From Devosia yakushimensis (GTDB taxonomy: Bacteria; Pseudomonadota; Alphaproteobacteria; Rhizobiales; Devosiaceae), in NCBI RefSeq assembly GCF_030159855.1, contig NZ_BSNG01000001.1:744001-808000 (forward strand): a stretch of DNA of 64,000 nt, written 5' to 3'. Each line of letters starts with the position of its first letter. Position 1 is the stretch's first letter. The notes under the pieces were generated by a model. It ran no database searches. It saw only the letters and a list, made by a program, of their open reading frames with translations, and was not told the DNA's origin. This document shows positions 15,735 through 25,303 of the stretch, piece after piece. Position numbers and translations under genes: made by a program.

Positions 15735-16741
15735 CACAGCACCTTGGCCAGGATAAATCCCTTGCCGCGGCTGGAGGTCTGGATGGCCACGCGCATTTCG
15801 CTGGCGGTCACGGCCTCGATTGGGTTTGCCGGCGCCGAGACATTGGCGATACGGAAGAGATAGCCATCAAAGCCATTGACCAGATACCAGCAGGGTGCAT
15901 CGGCGTTCAGCCGCGGAAACTGCAGATACAGCACGGCCAGATGCCCGCGCGAGAGACGGCCCACCAGCCGCTCCGGATTGAGGGGGCCATCGTCGGTCAC
16001 AATGCGCTCGGCATAGTCGGGGACCAGCCGCTCGGGCATGTCCATTGGTGCATCGAGATGGACGAAATAGCCGCGCCGCACGGCGGCCAGCACCATATTG
16101 GCCAGCTCGTCGCCGCCCTCGCCGATTTCGAAGGCAAGCACTTTCTCGGCGCGATGCGTCATGAGCAAGCTGCGATCAAGGGCGCCCATCGCCGTCAGCA
16201 AGGCCACTGCCGGCGCCATGGCCGCGCTGACCGGAGGATGCTCGGGCAGGGGGATGTCGCAATAGGAGAGGGCGCGATGATCGTTCCAGAGACTGATGCT
16301 GAGCCCGGTCTTGTGCATGTTGGTGGCAAAGCCGGCGGTCGCAAACAGATGTTCGGCCACCGAGCCGCTGTCGGGCGTATCGGTCTGTAGCGTTGCGGCG
16401 CCTTCGGCGCGGGCATTGTCGATGGTCGTTTCCAGCAGCAGCCGGCCGATGCCGCGGCCGCGTGCCGCCGGGGTCACGGCAAGCCAGCTGAGGCGGGCGA
16501 GAGCGGCGCTTGGATGGTGTCGCATGATGCAGGCACCGACGAGGATCTGGCATTCCACCGCCACCAATACGCGGAGATTGGCGGTGTCCAGCACCTGTTG
16601 CCATTGGTCGGGGTTCTCGACGGCAAAGTCCCCGCCGCGCGCCGAACCCGAAAGGGCGGAAAGGGCTTCTGCGTCGGCGCGGTTAGCCCAGCGCAGGCGG
16701 GCGAAGGTGTCATATGGCTTGAGAGAATGGGCCTGGGACAT
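15734..16741 (-). CDS. GNAT-family N-acetyltransferase (335 aa, two-part)
   Basis: A 335-residue protein. The N-terminal 150 residues form a GNAT domain with 'LSWLAVTPAARGRGIGRLLL' (about residues 84-103), which includes the acetyl-CoA-binding R-G-x-G-I-G loop, and 'AEHLFATAGFATNMHKTGLS'. The C-terminal 180 residues have no recognisable acetyl-CoA loop. They contain a stretch ('YFVHLDAPMDMPERLVPDYA', then 'DDGPLNPERLVGRLSRGHLA') that may be a degenerate second GNAT unit or a separate domain. The gene overlaps the downstream 42-aa membrane ORF by ATGA. The substrate is unknown. Confidence 0.8.
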   Translation of the reverse strand: MSQAHSLKPYDTFARLRWANRADAEALSALSGSARGGDFAVENPDQWQQVLDTANLRVLVAVECQILVGACIMRHHPSAALARLSWLAVTPAARGRGIGRLLLETTIDNARAEGAATLQTDTPDSGSVAEHLFATAGFATNMHKTGLSISLWNDHRALSYCDIPLPEHPPVSAAMAPAVALLTAMGALDRSLLMTHRAEKVLAFEIGEGGDELANMVLAAVRRGYFVHLDAPMDMPERLVPDYAERIVTDDGPLNPERLVGRLSRGHLAVLYLQFPRLNADAPCWYLVNGFDGYLFRIANVSAPANPIEAVTASEMRVAIQTSSRGKGFILAKVL

Positions 16742-16753
16742 GGCTGCGTTTCC

Positions 16754-16912
16754 TCAGGCCAAAATAAGCGAGATGAACAAAATGGCGTAGGCGGCGGCAA
16801 CCAGAACGGCCAGGCCAGCCAGTATCCAGGCCGCGCGCCCGGACATGGCGTGTGACCGTTCGCTGCTCATATGGGCGCGATAGAGTTCTGGATACCAGGG
16901 ATAGCGAGACAT
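16754..16912 (-). CDS. Small membrane protein (52 aa)
   Basis: A 52-residue protein 'MSRYPWYPELYRAHMSSERS...' ending in one long hydrophobic helix ('AAWILAGLAVLVAAAYAILF' and following residues). I chose the ATG at 16912 because GGAG lies 6 bp upstream on the minus strand; longer in-frame starts reach 17053 but read through proline-rich low-quality sequence. It sits 12 bp upstream of the GNAT gene on the same strand, so these two genes and the 42-aa frame probably form one transcript. Function unknown; no family recognised. Confidence 0.65.
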   Translation of the reverse strand: MSRYPWYPELYRAHMSSERSHAMSGRAAWILAGLAVLVAAAYAILFISLILA

Positions 16913-17041
16913 GACGGACTCCATAGTTTGGAGCCGGCAGCATGGGCCAGGGCCGCATAAGCGCTCGATAGGGATTGTGCCGCGCCGGTATAAGGCCCGC
17001 ATAAGTTTGGCGGGTATCAACGGTGGCGTCGGCGAGGGAAA

Positions 17042-17117
17042 TGGTGGGCCCACCAGGACTCGAACCTGGAACCAGACCGTTATGAGCGGTCGGCTCTAAC
17101 CATTGAGCTATAGGCCC
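17042..17117 (-). tRNA. tRNA with CAT anticodon, probably tRNA-Ile2 (alternatively elongator tRNA-Met)
   Basis: The minus strand folds into a complete 76-nt cloverleaf including an encoded CCA. The acceptor stem is GGGCCTA/TGGGCCC with one G-U pair, the D-arm contains TAGCTCAATGGTTAGAGC, the anticodon loop is CTCATAA with anticodon CAT at 17082-17084, and the T-arm is CCAGG-TTCGAGT-CCTGG. It is not an initiator, because the first acceptor pair is G-C. The D-arm resembles the lysidine-modified Ile2 class (E. coli ileX) more than elongator Met, but sequence alone by eye does not settle this. Confidence 0.93.
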
Positions 17118-17149
17118 TTGGCAGCCTCATAGCAGGGTCGGGGCTCGTG

Positions 17150-18187
17150 TCAAAGGGGGAGGGCATTGTCGCTGTCGCCTTCCACCAGTTCCATGGGCAC
17201 GACCTTGCGGACGACGCCCAGCGGATACTGGGCAGCATAGGCGGGCATGGTGGCGAGCAGGGCCTCGGCCAGGGCGATGCCGAGATCGCGCAGCGACAGC
17301 GAGAAGCAGGTGAGCTTGGGCATGAGGTAGTGGGCGTGGGTGCTGTCGCGGCCGATAATGGCGATGTCCCGCCCGGGTGCCAGGCCCGCTTCGTGCAGGC
17401 CGCCATAAAGGCCAACGGAAAGCTTCTCGTTGATCAGCACAAAGCCGGTGGGGCGCTTGTCCTGCGGCATGGCAGCGATGGCGCGGGCAATCTGGTGGCC
17501 GCCGCGCTCATTGGGATAAGTGCGGAAGACCAGATCGGGATCGTAGGCGATGCCGTGGCGCTCAAGCGTCTTGCGGTAGCTGTCGACGAAGACGAAGCCC
17601 AGATTGGTATCGTCGATCGGGGCAAAGACGCCGATGCGGCGATGGCCTTTTTCGATGAGACGGGTCGCGCCGGCTTCGGCCATGCCTTCGAAATCCAGAT
17701 CGAGCCAGGGATGGCCGGCATCGGTGAGGCTGCGGCCCAGGGCGATGAAGGGGATGCCCTGTTCGGCCAGGTAGTCGATGCGGTGATCGTGGCGCTTGGT
17801 GGCCGAGATGATGAGGGCATCGGCAAAGCCGCGGGCGACGACGCGCTGCAGATAGGCATCGGGGTCTTCCTCCGACGAGCAGAGCAGGGCGACGAGGTCG
17901 AGCTGGTGGCGGGCGAAGACGGTCTGCACGCCATCGAAGACGCTCATGAAGAAGACGTCGCCTTCCCCTGTTATCTCCGAGCCGGTCTGCATCATGAAGC
18001 CGACAACGCCTGTGGAGCCCTTGCGCAGGGCGCGGCCGGCCTGGTTGGGGACGTAACCCAGTGCGGATGCGGCCTCCAATACGCGCTGGCGGGTCTGTTC
18101 GTTGACGTCGGGCTTGCCATTGAGCGCGCGGGAAACCGTCCCGATCGAAATATTGAGATGCTCGGCCAAGCGCTTGATGCCAACCAT
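17150..18187 (-). CDS. LacI-family transcriptional regulator
   Basis: A 345-residue repressor. Residues 3-22 ('GIKRLAEHLNISIGTVSRAL') and the following 'NGKPDVNEQTRQRVLEAASA' plus 'LGYVPNQAGRALRKG' form the LacI helix-turn-helix and hinge. The rest is the sugar-binding-protein-like core ending 'VPMELVEGDSDNALPL'. The start at 18187 is fixed by the HTH at the N-terminus and a GGGG-rich ribosome site; the frame stays open far upstream only because of high GC. It is divergent from the sugar operon at 18350-24457, and a perfect palindrome typical of LacI operators overlies that operon's promoter. It is thus its probable repressor, with a sugar or sugar acid as inducer. Confidence 0.93.
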   Translation of the reverse strand: MVGIKRLAEHLNISIGTVSRALNGKPDVNEQTRQRVLEAASALGYVPNQAGRALRKGSTGVVGFMMQTGSEITGEGDVFFMSVFDGVQTVFARHQLDLVALLCSSEEDPDAYLQRVVARGFADALIISATKRHDHRIDYLAEQGIPFIALGRSLTDAGHPWLDLDFEGMAEAGATRLIEKGHRRIGVFAPIDDTNLGFVFVDSYRKTLERHGIAYDPDLVFRTYPNERGGHQIARAIAAMPQDKRPTGFVLINEKLSVGLYGGLHEAGLAPGRDIAIIGRDSTHAHYLMPKLTCFSLSLRDLGIALAEALLATMPAYAAQYPLGVVRKVVPMELVEGDSDNALPL

Positions 18188-18248
18188 TTTTCCCCCTCGG
18201 CGTGCATTGGTGCCATGGCCGGTTTTGCACGGCGCTCCGGACACCCTA

Positions 18249-18276
18249 TTGACACGGATCAGGCTGTTTATATACC
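18249..18276 (+). promoter_or_regulatory. Predicted promoter of the sugar operon
   Basis: A perfect -35 TTGACA (18249-18254), a 16-bp spacer and TATACC (18271-18276) as -10. The LacI-type palindrome starts 3 bp downstream, so repressor binding would block initiation. Confidence 0.55.
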
Positions 18277-18278
18277 GT

Positions 18279-18292
18279 CGTAAACGTTTACG
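18279..18292. promoter_or_regulatory. LacI-type operator palindrome
   Basis: CGTAAACGTTTACG is a perfect 14-bp inverted repeat with the central CG typical of LacI/GalR operators (consensus core like TGTAAACGTTTACA). It sits between the divergent LacI gene (start 18187) and the sugar operon (start 18350), immediately after the predicted -10. Confidence 0.8.
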
Positions 18293-18349
18293 GAAAGGCT
18301 TGCGGAGGAGGAAACCGCAACCCCGAAAATCCGTATGGAGGATATCAGT

Positions 18350-19384
18350 TTGACGAAAACGGCAGTTCTGGCTGGGTGCGGAGCTATGTCCAGAGGGTGG
18401 CTGAAGGCCATTCTCGAGGCGCCGGAATTGGCTGGCCGGATTGATGTTGTGGGGTTGGTCGATCTCGACCGCGCAACGGCGCAGGCGCGAGCCGATGAGT
18501 TCGGGCTGAGCGGGGCCGCGATCGGCACGGATCTCGATGCCATGCTGGCCGAGGTCAAGCCGGATTTGCTGTTTGACGTGGTGGTGCCGGTGGCCCGGCA
18601 TGATGTGGTGGCGACCGGGCTCAGGCATGGATGCCATGTGCTGAGCGAAAAGCCGATGGCGACATCGCTGGCGGCGGGGCAGGACCTGGTCAAGCTGGCG
18701 CGCGATGCCGGGCGGGTGCATGCGGTGGTGCAGAACCGGCGCTTTATCTCCGGCGTGCGGCGCATTCGGCGGCTGATCGAGAGCGGGGCGCTGGGCGAAT
18801 TGACGGCGCTGCATTGCGACTTCTTCATCGGCGCCCATTTCGGCGGTTTCCGCGAGGAAATGGACAATGTGCTGCTGCTCGACATGGCCATCCATACGCT
18901 GGATGCTGCCCGGTTCATGGCGGGCAAGGTGCCGCTGGCGGTCTATTGCCTCGAAACCAATCCGCGCGGCTCCTGGTATGCCAATGGCGCGGCGGCCAAT
19001 GCGATCTTCGAATTTTCCGACGATGTGGTCTTCACCTATCGCGGTAGCTGGTCGGCCGAAGGGGCCAATACCAGCTGGGAAAGCGCCTGGCGCATCGTGG
19101 GGACCAAGGGCTCGCTGTTGTGGAATGGCGAGGACCAGTTCGAGGCCAAGGTGGTGGCGGGGGACAGTGGGTTTTTCCGCGAGCTGACTGCAATCGATGT
19201 GCCCGAACCGGCGGATATCGCCCAGACCCATGGCCATGCCAGCGTCATCGCCGAATTTCTCGGCGCCATCGAAGCGGGCCGCCAGCCGGAGACTGCCGGC
19301 AACGACAATATCAAGAGCCTTGCCATGGTCTTTGCGGCGATCGAAAGCGCCAAGACCCGGCAACGCGTCACCATTGCAGTTTAG
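18350..19384 (+). CDS. Gfo/Idh/MocA-family oxidoreductase
   Basis: A 344-residue NAD(P)-dependent sugar or cyclitol dehydrogenase. The N-terminal Rossmann fold contains 'VLAGCGAMSRGWLKAILEAP' and the catalytic Lys lies in 'HVLSEKPMATSLAAGQDLVK' (EKP motif, about residues 96-98). The C-terminal half is the GFO_IDH_MocA substrate fold. I prefer the TTG at 18350 because GGAGG lies 9 bp upstream; an ATG at 18335 gives 5 extra residues but has no ribosome site. It is the first gene of the LacI-controlled operon and is followed at 12 bp by an isomerase, so the two probably act in series on an imported sugar. Confidence 0.88.
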   Translation: MTKTAVLAGCGAMSRGWLKAILEAPELAGRIDVVGLVDLDRATAQARADEFGLSGAAIGTDLDAMLAEVKPDLLFDVVVPVARHDVVATGLRHGCHVLSEKPMATSLAAGQDLVKLARDAGRVHAVVQNRRFISGVRRIRRLIESGALGELTALHCDFFIGAHFGGFREEMDNVLLLDMAIHTLDAARFMAGKVPLAVYCLETNPRGSWYANGAAANAIFEFSDDVVFTYRGSWSAEGANTSWESAWRIVGTKGSLLWNGEDQFEAKVVAGDSGFFRELTAIDVPEPADIAQTHGHASVIAEFLGAIEAGRQPETAGNDNIKSLAMVFAAIESAKTRQRVTIAV

Positions 19385-19396
19385 GAAGAGAGCCAA

Positions 19397-20299
19397 GTGA
19401 GCGATCCAGCCAAGACCATCCGCATCGGCACCATGATCCAGGCGACGGCCGGCAAGGCGGCCGAGAATATTGCCGCTATTGCCGATCTGGGCTTTGAGAG
19501 TTTCGAGCCGTTTTTCTGGCAGACGACCAATGGGCAGGATCTGGCGGAGCTGGGCAAGCGTTCGCTCGACGCCATTGGCAATCGCGACATCACCATTTCC
19601 ACCATTGGCATGTTCGGCAATCCGCTGGAGGACCAGGACATGGACCGCCAGACCCTGCAGGGCTGGAAGGACTGCATCGACAATGCACACCATTTCGGGG
19701 CGACGACCGTGGCCGGGTTCACGGGTCGCGTGCGCAACAAGCCGCTGACGGACAGCCTGCCGCAATACAAGAAGGTTTGGTCTGAGCTGGCCAAGCGCGC
19801 TGATGACAAGGGCGTCAAAATCGCCTTCGAGAATTGCGCGATGGACGGCAATTGGGCGAGCGGCGACTGGAACATCGCGCATAATCCCGATGCCTGGGAG
19901 CTGATGTTCAACGAGACGCCGGACGACAATATCGGGCTCGAATGGGAGCCCTGCCACCAGCTGGTCTATCTGATCGATCCCATCCCTCAGATCCGCAAGT
20001 GGGCGCACAAATTCTTCCATGTGCATGGCAAGGACGCGACCATCCGCTGGGACGTGATCAAGGAGCACGGCATTTTCGGCAAGGAGAAGTTCGTGTTCAT
20101 GCGGACGCCGGGCTTTGGTGACACCAATTGGACCGATGTGATCTCCGAGCTTCGGCTGGCCGGCTATCAGGGCTCGATCGATATCGAGGGCTGGCATGAC
20201 CCGGTCTATCGCGATGCGCTCGAAATGACCGGGCAGGTGCGCGGCCTCAATTATCTCAAGAATTGCCGCGGCGGCGATTTCGTCGCCCTGGCCAGCTAG
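19397..20299 (+). CDS. Sugar phosphate isomerase/epimerase (TIM barrel)
   Basis: A 300-residue AP-endonuclease-2-type TIM-barrel protein of the IolE/hydroxypyruvate-isomerase superfamily. Metal-ligand segments are visible: 'FENCAMDGNW' (Glu), 'EWEPCHQLVY' (Glu/His), 'FFHVHGKDAT' (His/His) and 'IDIEGWHDPV' (Glu). It would interconvert keto and aldo or epimeric forms of a sugar derivative, using a divalent metal. It lies between an oxidoreductase and the binding protein of an ABC sugar importer, which is a common gene set in rhizobial sugar/polyol catabolism. The precise substrate cannot be read from the sequence. Confidence 0.85.
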   Translation: MSDPAKTIRIGTMIQATAGKAAENIAAIADLGFESFEPFFWQTTNGQDLAELGKRSLDAIGNRDITISTIGMFGNPLEDQDMDRQTLQGWKDCIDNAHHFGATTVAGFTGRVRNKPLTDSLPQYKKVWSELAKRADDKGVKIAFENCAMDGNWASGDWNIAHNPDAWELMFNETPDDNIGLEWEPCHQLVYLIDPIPQIRKWAHKFFHVHGKDATIRWDVIKEHGIFGKEKFVFMRTPGFGDTNWTDVISELRLAGYQGSIDIEGWHDPVYRDALEMTGQVRGLNYLKNCRGGDFVALAS

Positions 20300-20370
20300 A
20301 CCGGCGGGCGGGGCAGGAGGGCCCCGCTCGAGTGTGGAACGCGGCACATCGCCGCCAAGGGAGGAAGACA

Positions 20371-21597
20371 ATGAAGCTGAGTACATTCGGCCTTGCGGCC
20401 GGTATCGCATTGGGCGCGCTGCTGGCGGCAGGGCCTGCCATGGCGCAGGTGACGCTCAAGATCTGGTCGATCGACGGGGTGGACCGTCCGGGCATCGCCG
20501 ACACCTTCTCCAAGGAATTCGACGAGCAGAACGAGGATATCGTGGTCGAGTATCGCGGTATTCCGTTCGACGATCTGGTGAACGAGACGCTGCGCGCCTT
20601 CGCCACCGGCAATGCTCCCGATATCGTCTCGTTCGACAATCCCGATTTCGCGATGTTCTCCTCGCGCGGGGCCATGCTCGACATTACCGACCGCATCGCC
20701 AATTCGCAGGTGATCAAGGCCGAGAATTATTTCCCCGGTCCGCTCAACTCGGTGACCTGGGATGGCAAGTATTTCGGCATTCCCAAATATACCGATACGA
20801 TCGGGGTGTTCTATAACAAGGACCTGTTCGCCAAGGCGGGCATTACCGAGCCGCCCAAGACCTGGGAACAGGTGGCCGAATATGCCGAAAAGCTGACCGA
20901 CCCCGCCAATAACGTCTATGGCGTGACCTTCTCGGCCCGCGCCGGCGAGGAAGGCACGTTCCAGTTCCTGCCGCTGATCCAGATGTCGGGCGGGGATTAT
21001 TCCAACGTCAATACCGAGGGCGCGGTGGCCGCGCTCGAGCTCTGGAAGAAGATCATCGACAATGGCTGGGCGTCCAAGGACGTGTTGAGCCTGGGCCAGT
21101 GGGACTCGACCGGCACGTTCAATTCGGGCAATGCCGCCATGGCCATTTCCGGCCCATGGGAAGTGGACCGCATGGTGGAAGACGCCAAGTTCGATTGGGG
21201 CGTGGCTCTGTTGCCGACCCTGACCGATGGCGGCACCCGCTCCTCGGCGCTGGGCGGGTTCGACTGGGGCATCATGTCGACCACCAAGCATCCAGACGAA
21301 GCTTTCCGGGCGCTCGAATATTTCGCCAGCCAGGATAACCGGATCTTCGAGGAATTCGGCAGCATTCCGCCGCGCAGCGATATTCCACTGCCCGAAACCG
21401 GCATTGCGCTCAAGGATGCCGCGCTCAAGGTGTTCCAGGAGCAGCTGCAATATGCCCAGCCGCGCGGGCCGCATCCGGAATGGCAGAAAATCTCCAAGGC
21501 CATCTATGACGCCATGCAGAAGGCCCTGACCGGCCAGATGCCGGCCAAGGATGCGCTCGACGAGGCGCAGGCCACCATCAAGGGAATTGTCGGCTAG
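20371..21597 (+). CDS. Sugar ABC transporter substrate-binding protein (family 1)
   Basis: A 408-residue periplasmic binding protein. The signal peptide 'MKLSTFGLAAGIALGALLAA...AMAQ' is cleaved before VTLKIW. The mature protein has the family-1 hallmarks: 'FSKEFDEQNEDIVVEYRGIP', 'VSFDNPDFAMFSSRGAMLDI' and 'YFGIPKYTDTIGVFYNKDLF'. The ATG at 20371 follows GGGAGG at 8 bp. A strong hairpin follows the stop. It delivers a sugar or oligosaccharide to the permeases at 21661-23387. Confidence 0.93.
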   Translation: MKLSTFGLAAGIALGALLAAGPAMAQVTLKIWSIDGVDRPGIADTFSKEFDEQNEDIVVEYRGIPFDDLVNETLRAFATGNAPDIVSFDNPDFAMFSSRGAMLDITDRIANSQVIKAENYFPGPLNSVTWDGKYFGIPKYTDTIGVFYNKDLFAKAGITEPPKTWEQVAEYAEKLTDPANNVYGVTFSARAGEEGTFQFLPLIQMSGGDYSNVNTEGAVAALELWKKIIDNGWASKDVLSLGQWDSTGTFNSGNAAMAISGPWEVDRMVEDAKFDWGVALLPTLTDGGTRSSALGGFDWGIMSTTKHPDEAFRALEYFASQDNRIFEEFGSIPPRSDIPLPETGIALKDAALKVFQEQLQYAQPRGPHPEWQKISKAIYDAMQKALTGQMPAKDALDEAQATIKGIVG

Positions 21598-21611
21598 CCC
21601 GATCGATCCCA

Positions 21612-21635
21612 CCCGGCCGGAGCGATCCGGCCGGG
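21612..21635 (+). other. Intercistronic stem-loop after the sugar-binding-protein gene
   Basis: A perfect 10-bp stem CCCGGCCGGA / TCCGGCCGGG closed by a GCGA tetraloop (GNRA type) lies 14 bp after the stop codon and lacks a T-tract. Like the hairpin after phnD, it probably protects the upstream mRNA and lowers permease expression relative to the binding protein. Confidence 0.7.
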
Positions 21636-21660
21636 GCATTCCCGAGTCGAGGAAGGCTGG

Positions 21661-22563
21661 ATGGCGAAGTTTTTCAATAGTTTGCGGGACGGGGTCGGGT
21701 TCGACCTGATCCTGGTGGGCGCGGCGATGCTGTTCCTGCTGGCGCTGGCCGGCCTGCCGCTGGTCTATAATGTGCTGATGAGCTTCCAGCAGGTGGACAT
21801 GTTCACCCTGGGCCAGCTGATCCGGCCTTTTGCCGGCTTCACCAATTACGCGGCAGTGGTGGCGCAGCCCGAATTCTGGCTGGTGACGCGCAATACGCTA
21901 ATTTTCGTCGTTGGGTCGATGACCGGGCAATTCGTGCTGGGTTTCGCGCTGGCGCTGTTTTTCGCGCAGAAATTTCCGGGCGCCGCGACCATTCGCGGGC
22001 TGTTCCTGGTGTCCTGGGTGATGCCGGGGCTGGTGGTGGGTGCGATCTGGAGCTGGATCCTCGCTGGCGATTTCGGCGTACTCAATTCCGTCCTGCGCGG
22101 GCTCGGCATCATCCAGTCCAATATCTTCTGGAAGTCGGACCCGAGCTTTTCCATCTGGGCCGTGATCATCGCCAATATCTGGCTGGGCCTGGCCTTCAAC
22201 ATGCTGCTGCTGTCGGTGGGCTTGGCGGCAATCCCGCGCGATCTCTACGAGGCGGCCGAGCTCGATGGCGCCAATGCCTGGCAGCGGTTCTGGACCATTA
22301 CCCTGCCCATGATGCGCTCGACCATTGGCGCGGTGCTGTCGCTGGGGCTGATCGGCACCTTGCAGCAATTCGATCTCTTTCCCGCGCTCACCGAAGGCGG
22401 GCCGGCCAATACGTCCAATGTGGCGGGCTATTGGTCCTGGCAGCTCAGCTTCCAGCTTTATGACTTTGCCAAGGGCGCGACGGTTTCGGTGATGATGTTC
22501 GTGCTCGTGCTGTTCGCCTCCATCCTCTATGTGCGTTCGACCCGGCATGAGGTGCGCGGATGA
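21661..22563 (+). CDS. Sugar ABC transporter permease (MalF/UgpA-like)
   Basis: A 300-residue inner-membrane protein with six predicted helices. The EAA loop 'DLYEAAELDGANAWQRFWTI' (about residues 195-214) contacts the ATPase. The ending 'LPMMRSTIGAVLSLGLIGTL' and 'FPALTEGGPANTSNVAGYWS' are typical of MalF-type carbohydrate permeases. It starts 63 bp after the binding protein and overlaps the next permease by ATGA. Confidence 0.92.
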   Translation: MAKFFNSLRDGVGFDLILVGAAMLFLLALAGLPLVYNVLMSFQQVDMFTLGQLIRPFAGFTNYAAVVAQPEFWLVTRNTLIFVVGSMTGQFVLGFALALFFAQKFPGAATIRGLFLVSWVMPGLVVGAIWSWILAGDFGVLNSVLRGLGIIQSNIFWKSDPSFSIWAVIIANIWLGLAFNMLLLSVGLAAIPRDLYEAAELDGANAWQRFWTITLPMMRSTIGAVLSLGLIGTLQQFDLFPALTEGGPANTSNVAGYWSWQLSFQLYDFAKGATVSVMMFVLVLFASILYVRSTRHEVRG

Positions 22564-23383
22564 CCCGGCGCTACACACCCTGGGCCTTGCTGGTCGTCGC
22601 GCTGGCGCTGGCCGCGGTCTATCTCTTTCCGCTCTATTGGATGTATGTCACCAGCCTCAAATCGGGGTCGGAGATTTTCGCTAATCCGCCGACCTTCTGG
22701 CCCACCACACCCAATCCCGACATCTATGGGCAGGTCTGGTCGCGGCGCACCATGTCCACGTTCCTGTGGAACTCGGTGATCATTGCTTCGGGCGTCACCG
22801 CGATCACCGTGATCCTGGGCACGGGCTGCGCCTATGTGCTGGCGCGCTATCGCAGCGCCTGGATCGATGTGGGGCTGTTTGCCGTGCTGATGCTGCAGGT
22901 GTTGCCGGCATCGGTGATGATCACGCCGCTTTTCGTGGGGTTCAACCAGATCGGGCTGCTCAATTACCCGCGGCTGGCGGTGATCCTGGCGGCGGCGGCG
23001 AAATCCATGCCGTTCTTCGTGGTGCTGGTGCGGGCAACCTTCATGAGCGTGCCGCGCGAACTGGAAGAGGCGGCGCTGGTCGATGGCAATTCGCGGGTGG
23101 GGGCGTTTTTCCTCATCGTGCTGCCGCTGGCACGCAATGGCATATTGGTCTGCGCCATCCTCACCTTCATGGGCTCGTTCGGCGAATATATCTATTCCAA
23201 GTCGATCATCCAGAGCCCGGCCTTGCAGCCCGCCAGCGTGGGGCTGTCCGGGTTCCTGGGGCCCAATTCGTCGGATTGGAATTCGATCATGGCCTATTCG
23301 GCCATCTATGTGACGCCGATCCTGGCCATTTTCGTCATCCTGCAGCGCCGGATCGTCTCCGGTCTTACCTCGGGAGCCCTCAA

Positions 23384-23387
<4 letters not shown>
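22560..23387 (+). CDS. Sugar ABC transporter permease (MalG/UgpE-like)
   Basis: A 275-residue partner permease with six helices. 'YLFPLYWMYVTSLKSGSEIF' near the N-terminus and the EAA loop 'ELEEAALVDGNSRVGAFFLI' (about residues 164-183) are MalG-type features. It overlaps the preceding permease and the following ATPase gene by 4 bp each (ATGA), so three genes are translationally coupled. Confidence 0.92.
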
Positions 23388-24457
<1,070 letters not shown>

Positions 24458-24487
24458 GGGCTGTCTGGTTGGACAGTCGTGCCGCTT

Positions 24488-24631
24488 AGGACCAATCGAC
24501 ATTCAGCTGATGCTGGCCTGCAAATGCCGATTTTCTGCGCTTCCGGTGCTCACGTACCAAACGTACGCTGCGCTCCGGTTCTCGAAAACCGCCATTTTCG
24601 GCTCAGCCTGAGCTGGATGTCGATTGGTCCT
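24488..24631. repeat. 144-bp imperfect intergenic palindrome
   Basis: The left end AGGACCAATCGACATTCAGCT and the right end (reverse complement AGGACCAATCGACATCCAGCT) differ at one of 21 positions, each shown here only to identify the arms at 24488-24508 and 24611-24631. Weaker complementarity continues inward (CGCTTCCGGT versus CGGAGCGCAG-like segments) to a centre near 24560. The RNA would form a long imperfect hairpin. The element fills the gap after the sugar operon and its right end includes part of the stop codon of the LysE-type gene. It has the form of a dispersed palindromic repeat (ERIC/REP-like), but I see no second copy in this window. Confidence 0.7.
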
Positions 24632-25241
24632 AGTGCTGCCAGACCACCAGGCCTGCGGCGGTCGCCATCATCACGCCGGCGGTCTTGTTGAGGCGGCCGA
24701 GGGCCTTGCTGCTCTTGAACATTTCGCGGGCGGCCGAGGCGAGCCAAGCATAGCCGCAGCCGATGATCAGCAGGACCACGACAACGATGGCGGTCAGTTC
24801 GGCGAAGGCGATCGGCGTCATCTGGTCGAGCGGGATCACCGTGGGCAGGATGGCGAGGTAGAAGACGATGGTCTTGGGATTGCCCATGGTCAGCGAGAAG
24901 CCGGCGAGGAAGGTTCGCCAGCTGTCTTCGTTCTTGGGTTTCATCTGCTCGGCACCGGGGCGGGCCGTCCAGAATTTATAGGCGATATAGAGCAGGTAGG
25001 CGGCGCCGGCCCAGCGGATGATGGTGAAAACCGGTCCGAACCAGGTGGCGACGGCGGCAAGGCCAAAGACGGCGAAGACGAAATAGACGAGGTCGCCGGC
25101 CAGGATGCCCAGCACCATGGGAAAGGCCCCCTTGAACCCGCCGCCCAGCGCGCGGGCGACCACTGCGGCAACGCCGGGGCCGGGCACCAGCACGGCAATC
25201 GCGTAGGCGATGGTGAAGGTCAGGAGGGTGAAGGGTTCCAT
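24630..25241 (-). CDS. LysE/RhtB-family amino acid exporter
   Basis: A 203-residue inner-membrane protein with five to six helices. The N-terminal 'YAIAVLVPGPGVAAVVARAL' (about residues 13-32, containing the family PGP motif) and 'FSLTMGNPKTIVFYLAILPT' (about 114-133, the GNPK motif) are definitive for the LysE/RhtB superfamily. It exports an amino acid or derivative such as threonine or homoserine lactone by family; the substrate is not determinable here. Its stop codon lies in the right arm of the 144-bp palindrome. Confidence 0.92.
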   Translation of the reverse strand: MEPFTLLTFTIAYAIAVLVPGPGVAAVVARALGGGFKGAFPMVLGILAGDLVYFVFAVFGLAAVATWFGPVFTIIRWAGAAYLLYIAYKFWTARPGAEQMKPKNEDSWRTFLAGFSLTMGNPKTIVFYLAILPTVIPLDQMTPIAFAELTAIVVVVLLIIGCGYAWLASAAREMFKSSKALGRLNKTAGVMMATAAGLVVWQH

Positions 25242-25303
25242 GGCAGGCCTCGGTTCGGGAGGCGGACACTACGCTTGCCCGTGCCGGTTGCCAATCGGCT
25301 TCT

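Noticed and set aside
18188..20410. Extension of the LacI reading frame far upstream, antisense to the Gfo/Idh and isomerase genes
   Set aside because: The frame is open by GC bias only. LacI homology starts at 18187.
22766..23383. An N-terminal extension of the sugar ATPase frame
   Set aside because: It overlaps the second permease gene in another frame. The ATPase homology starts at 23384 with an ATGA overlap.
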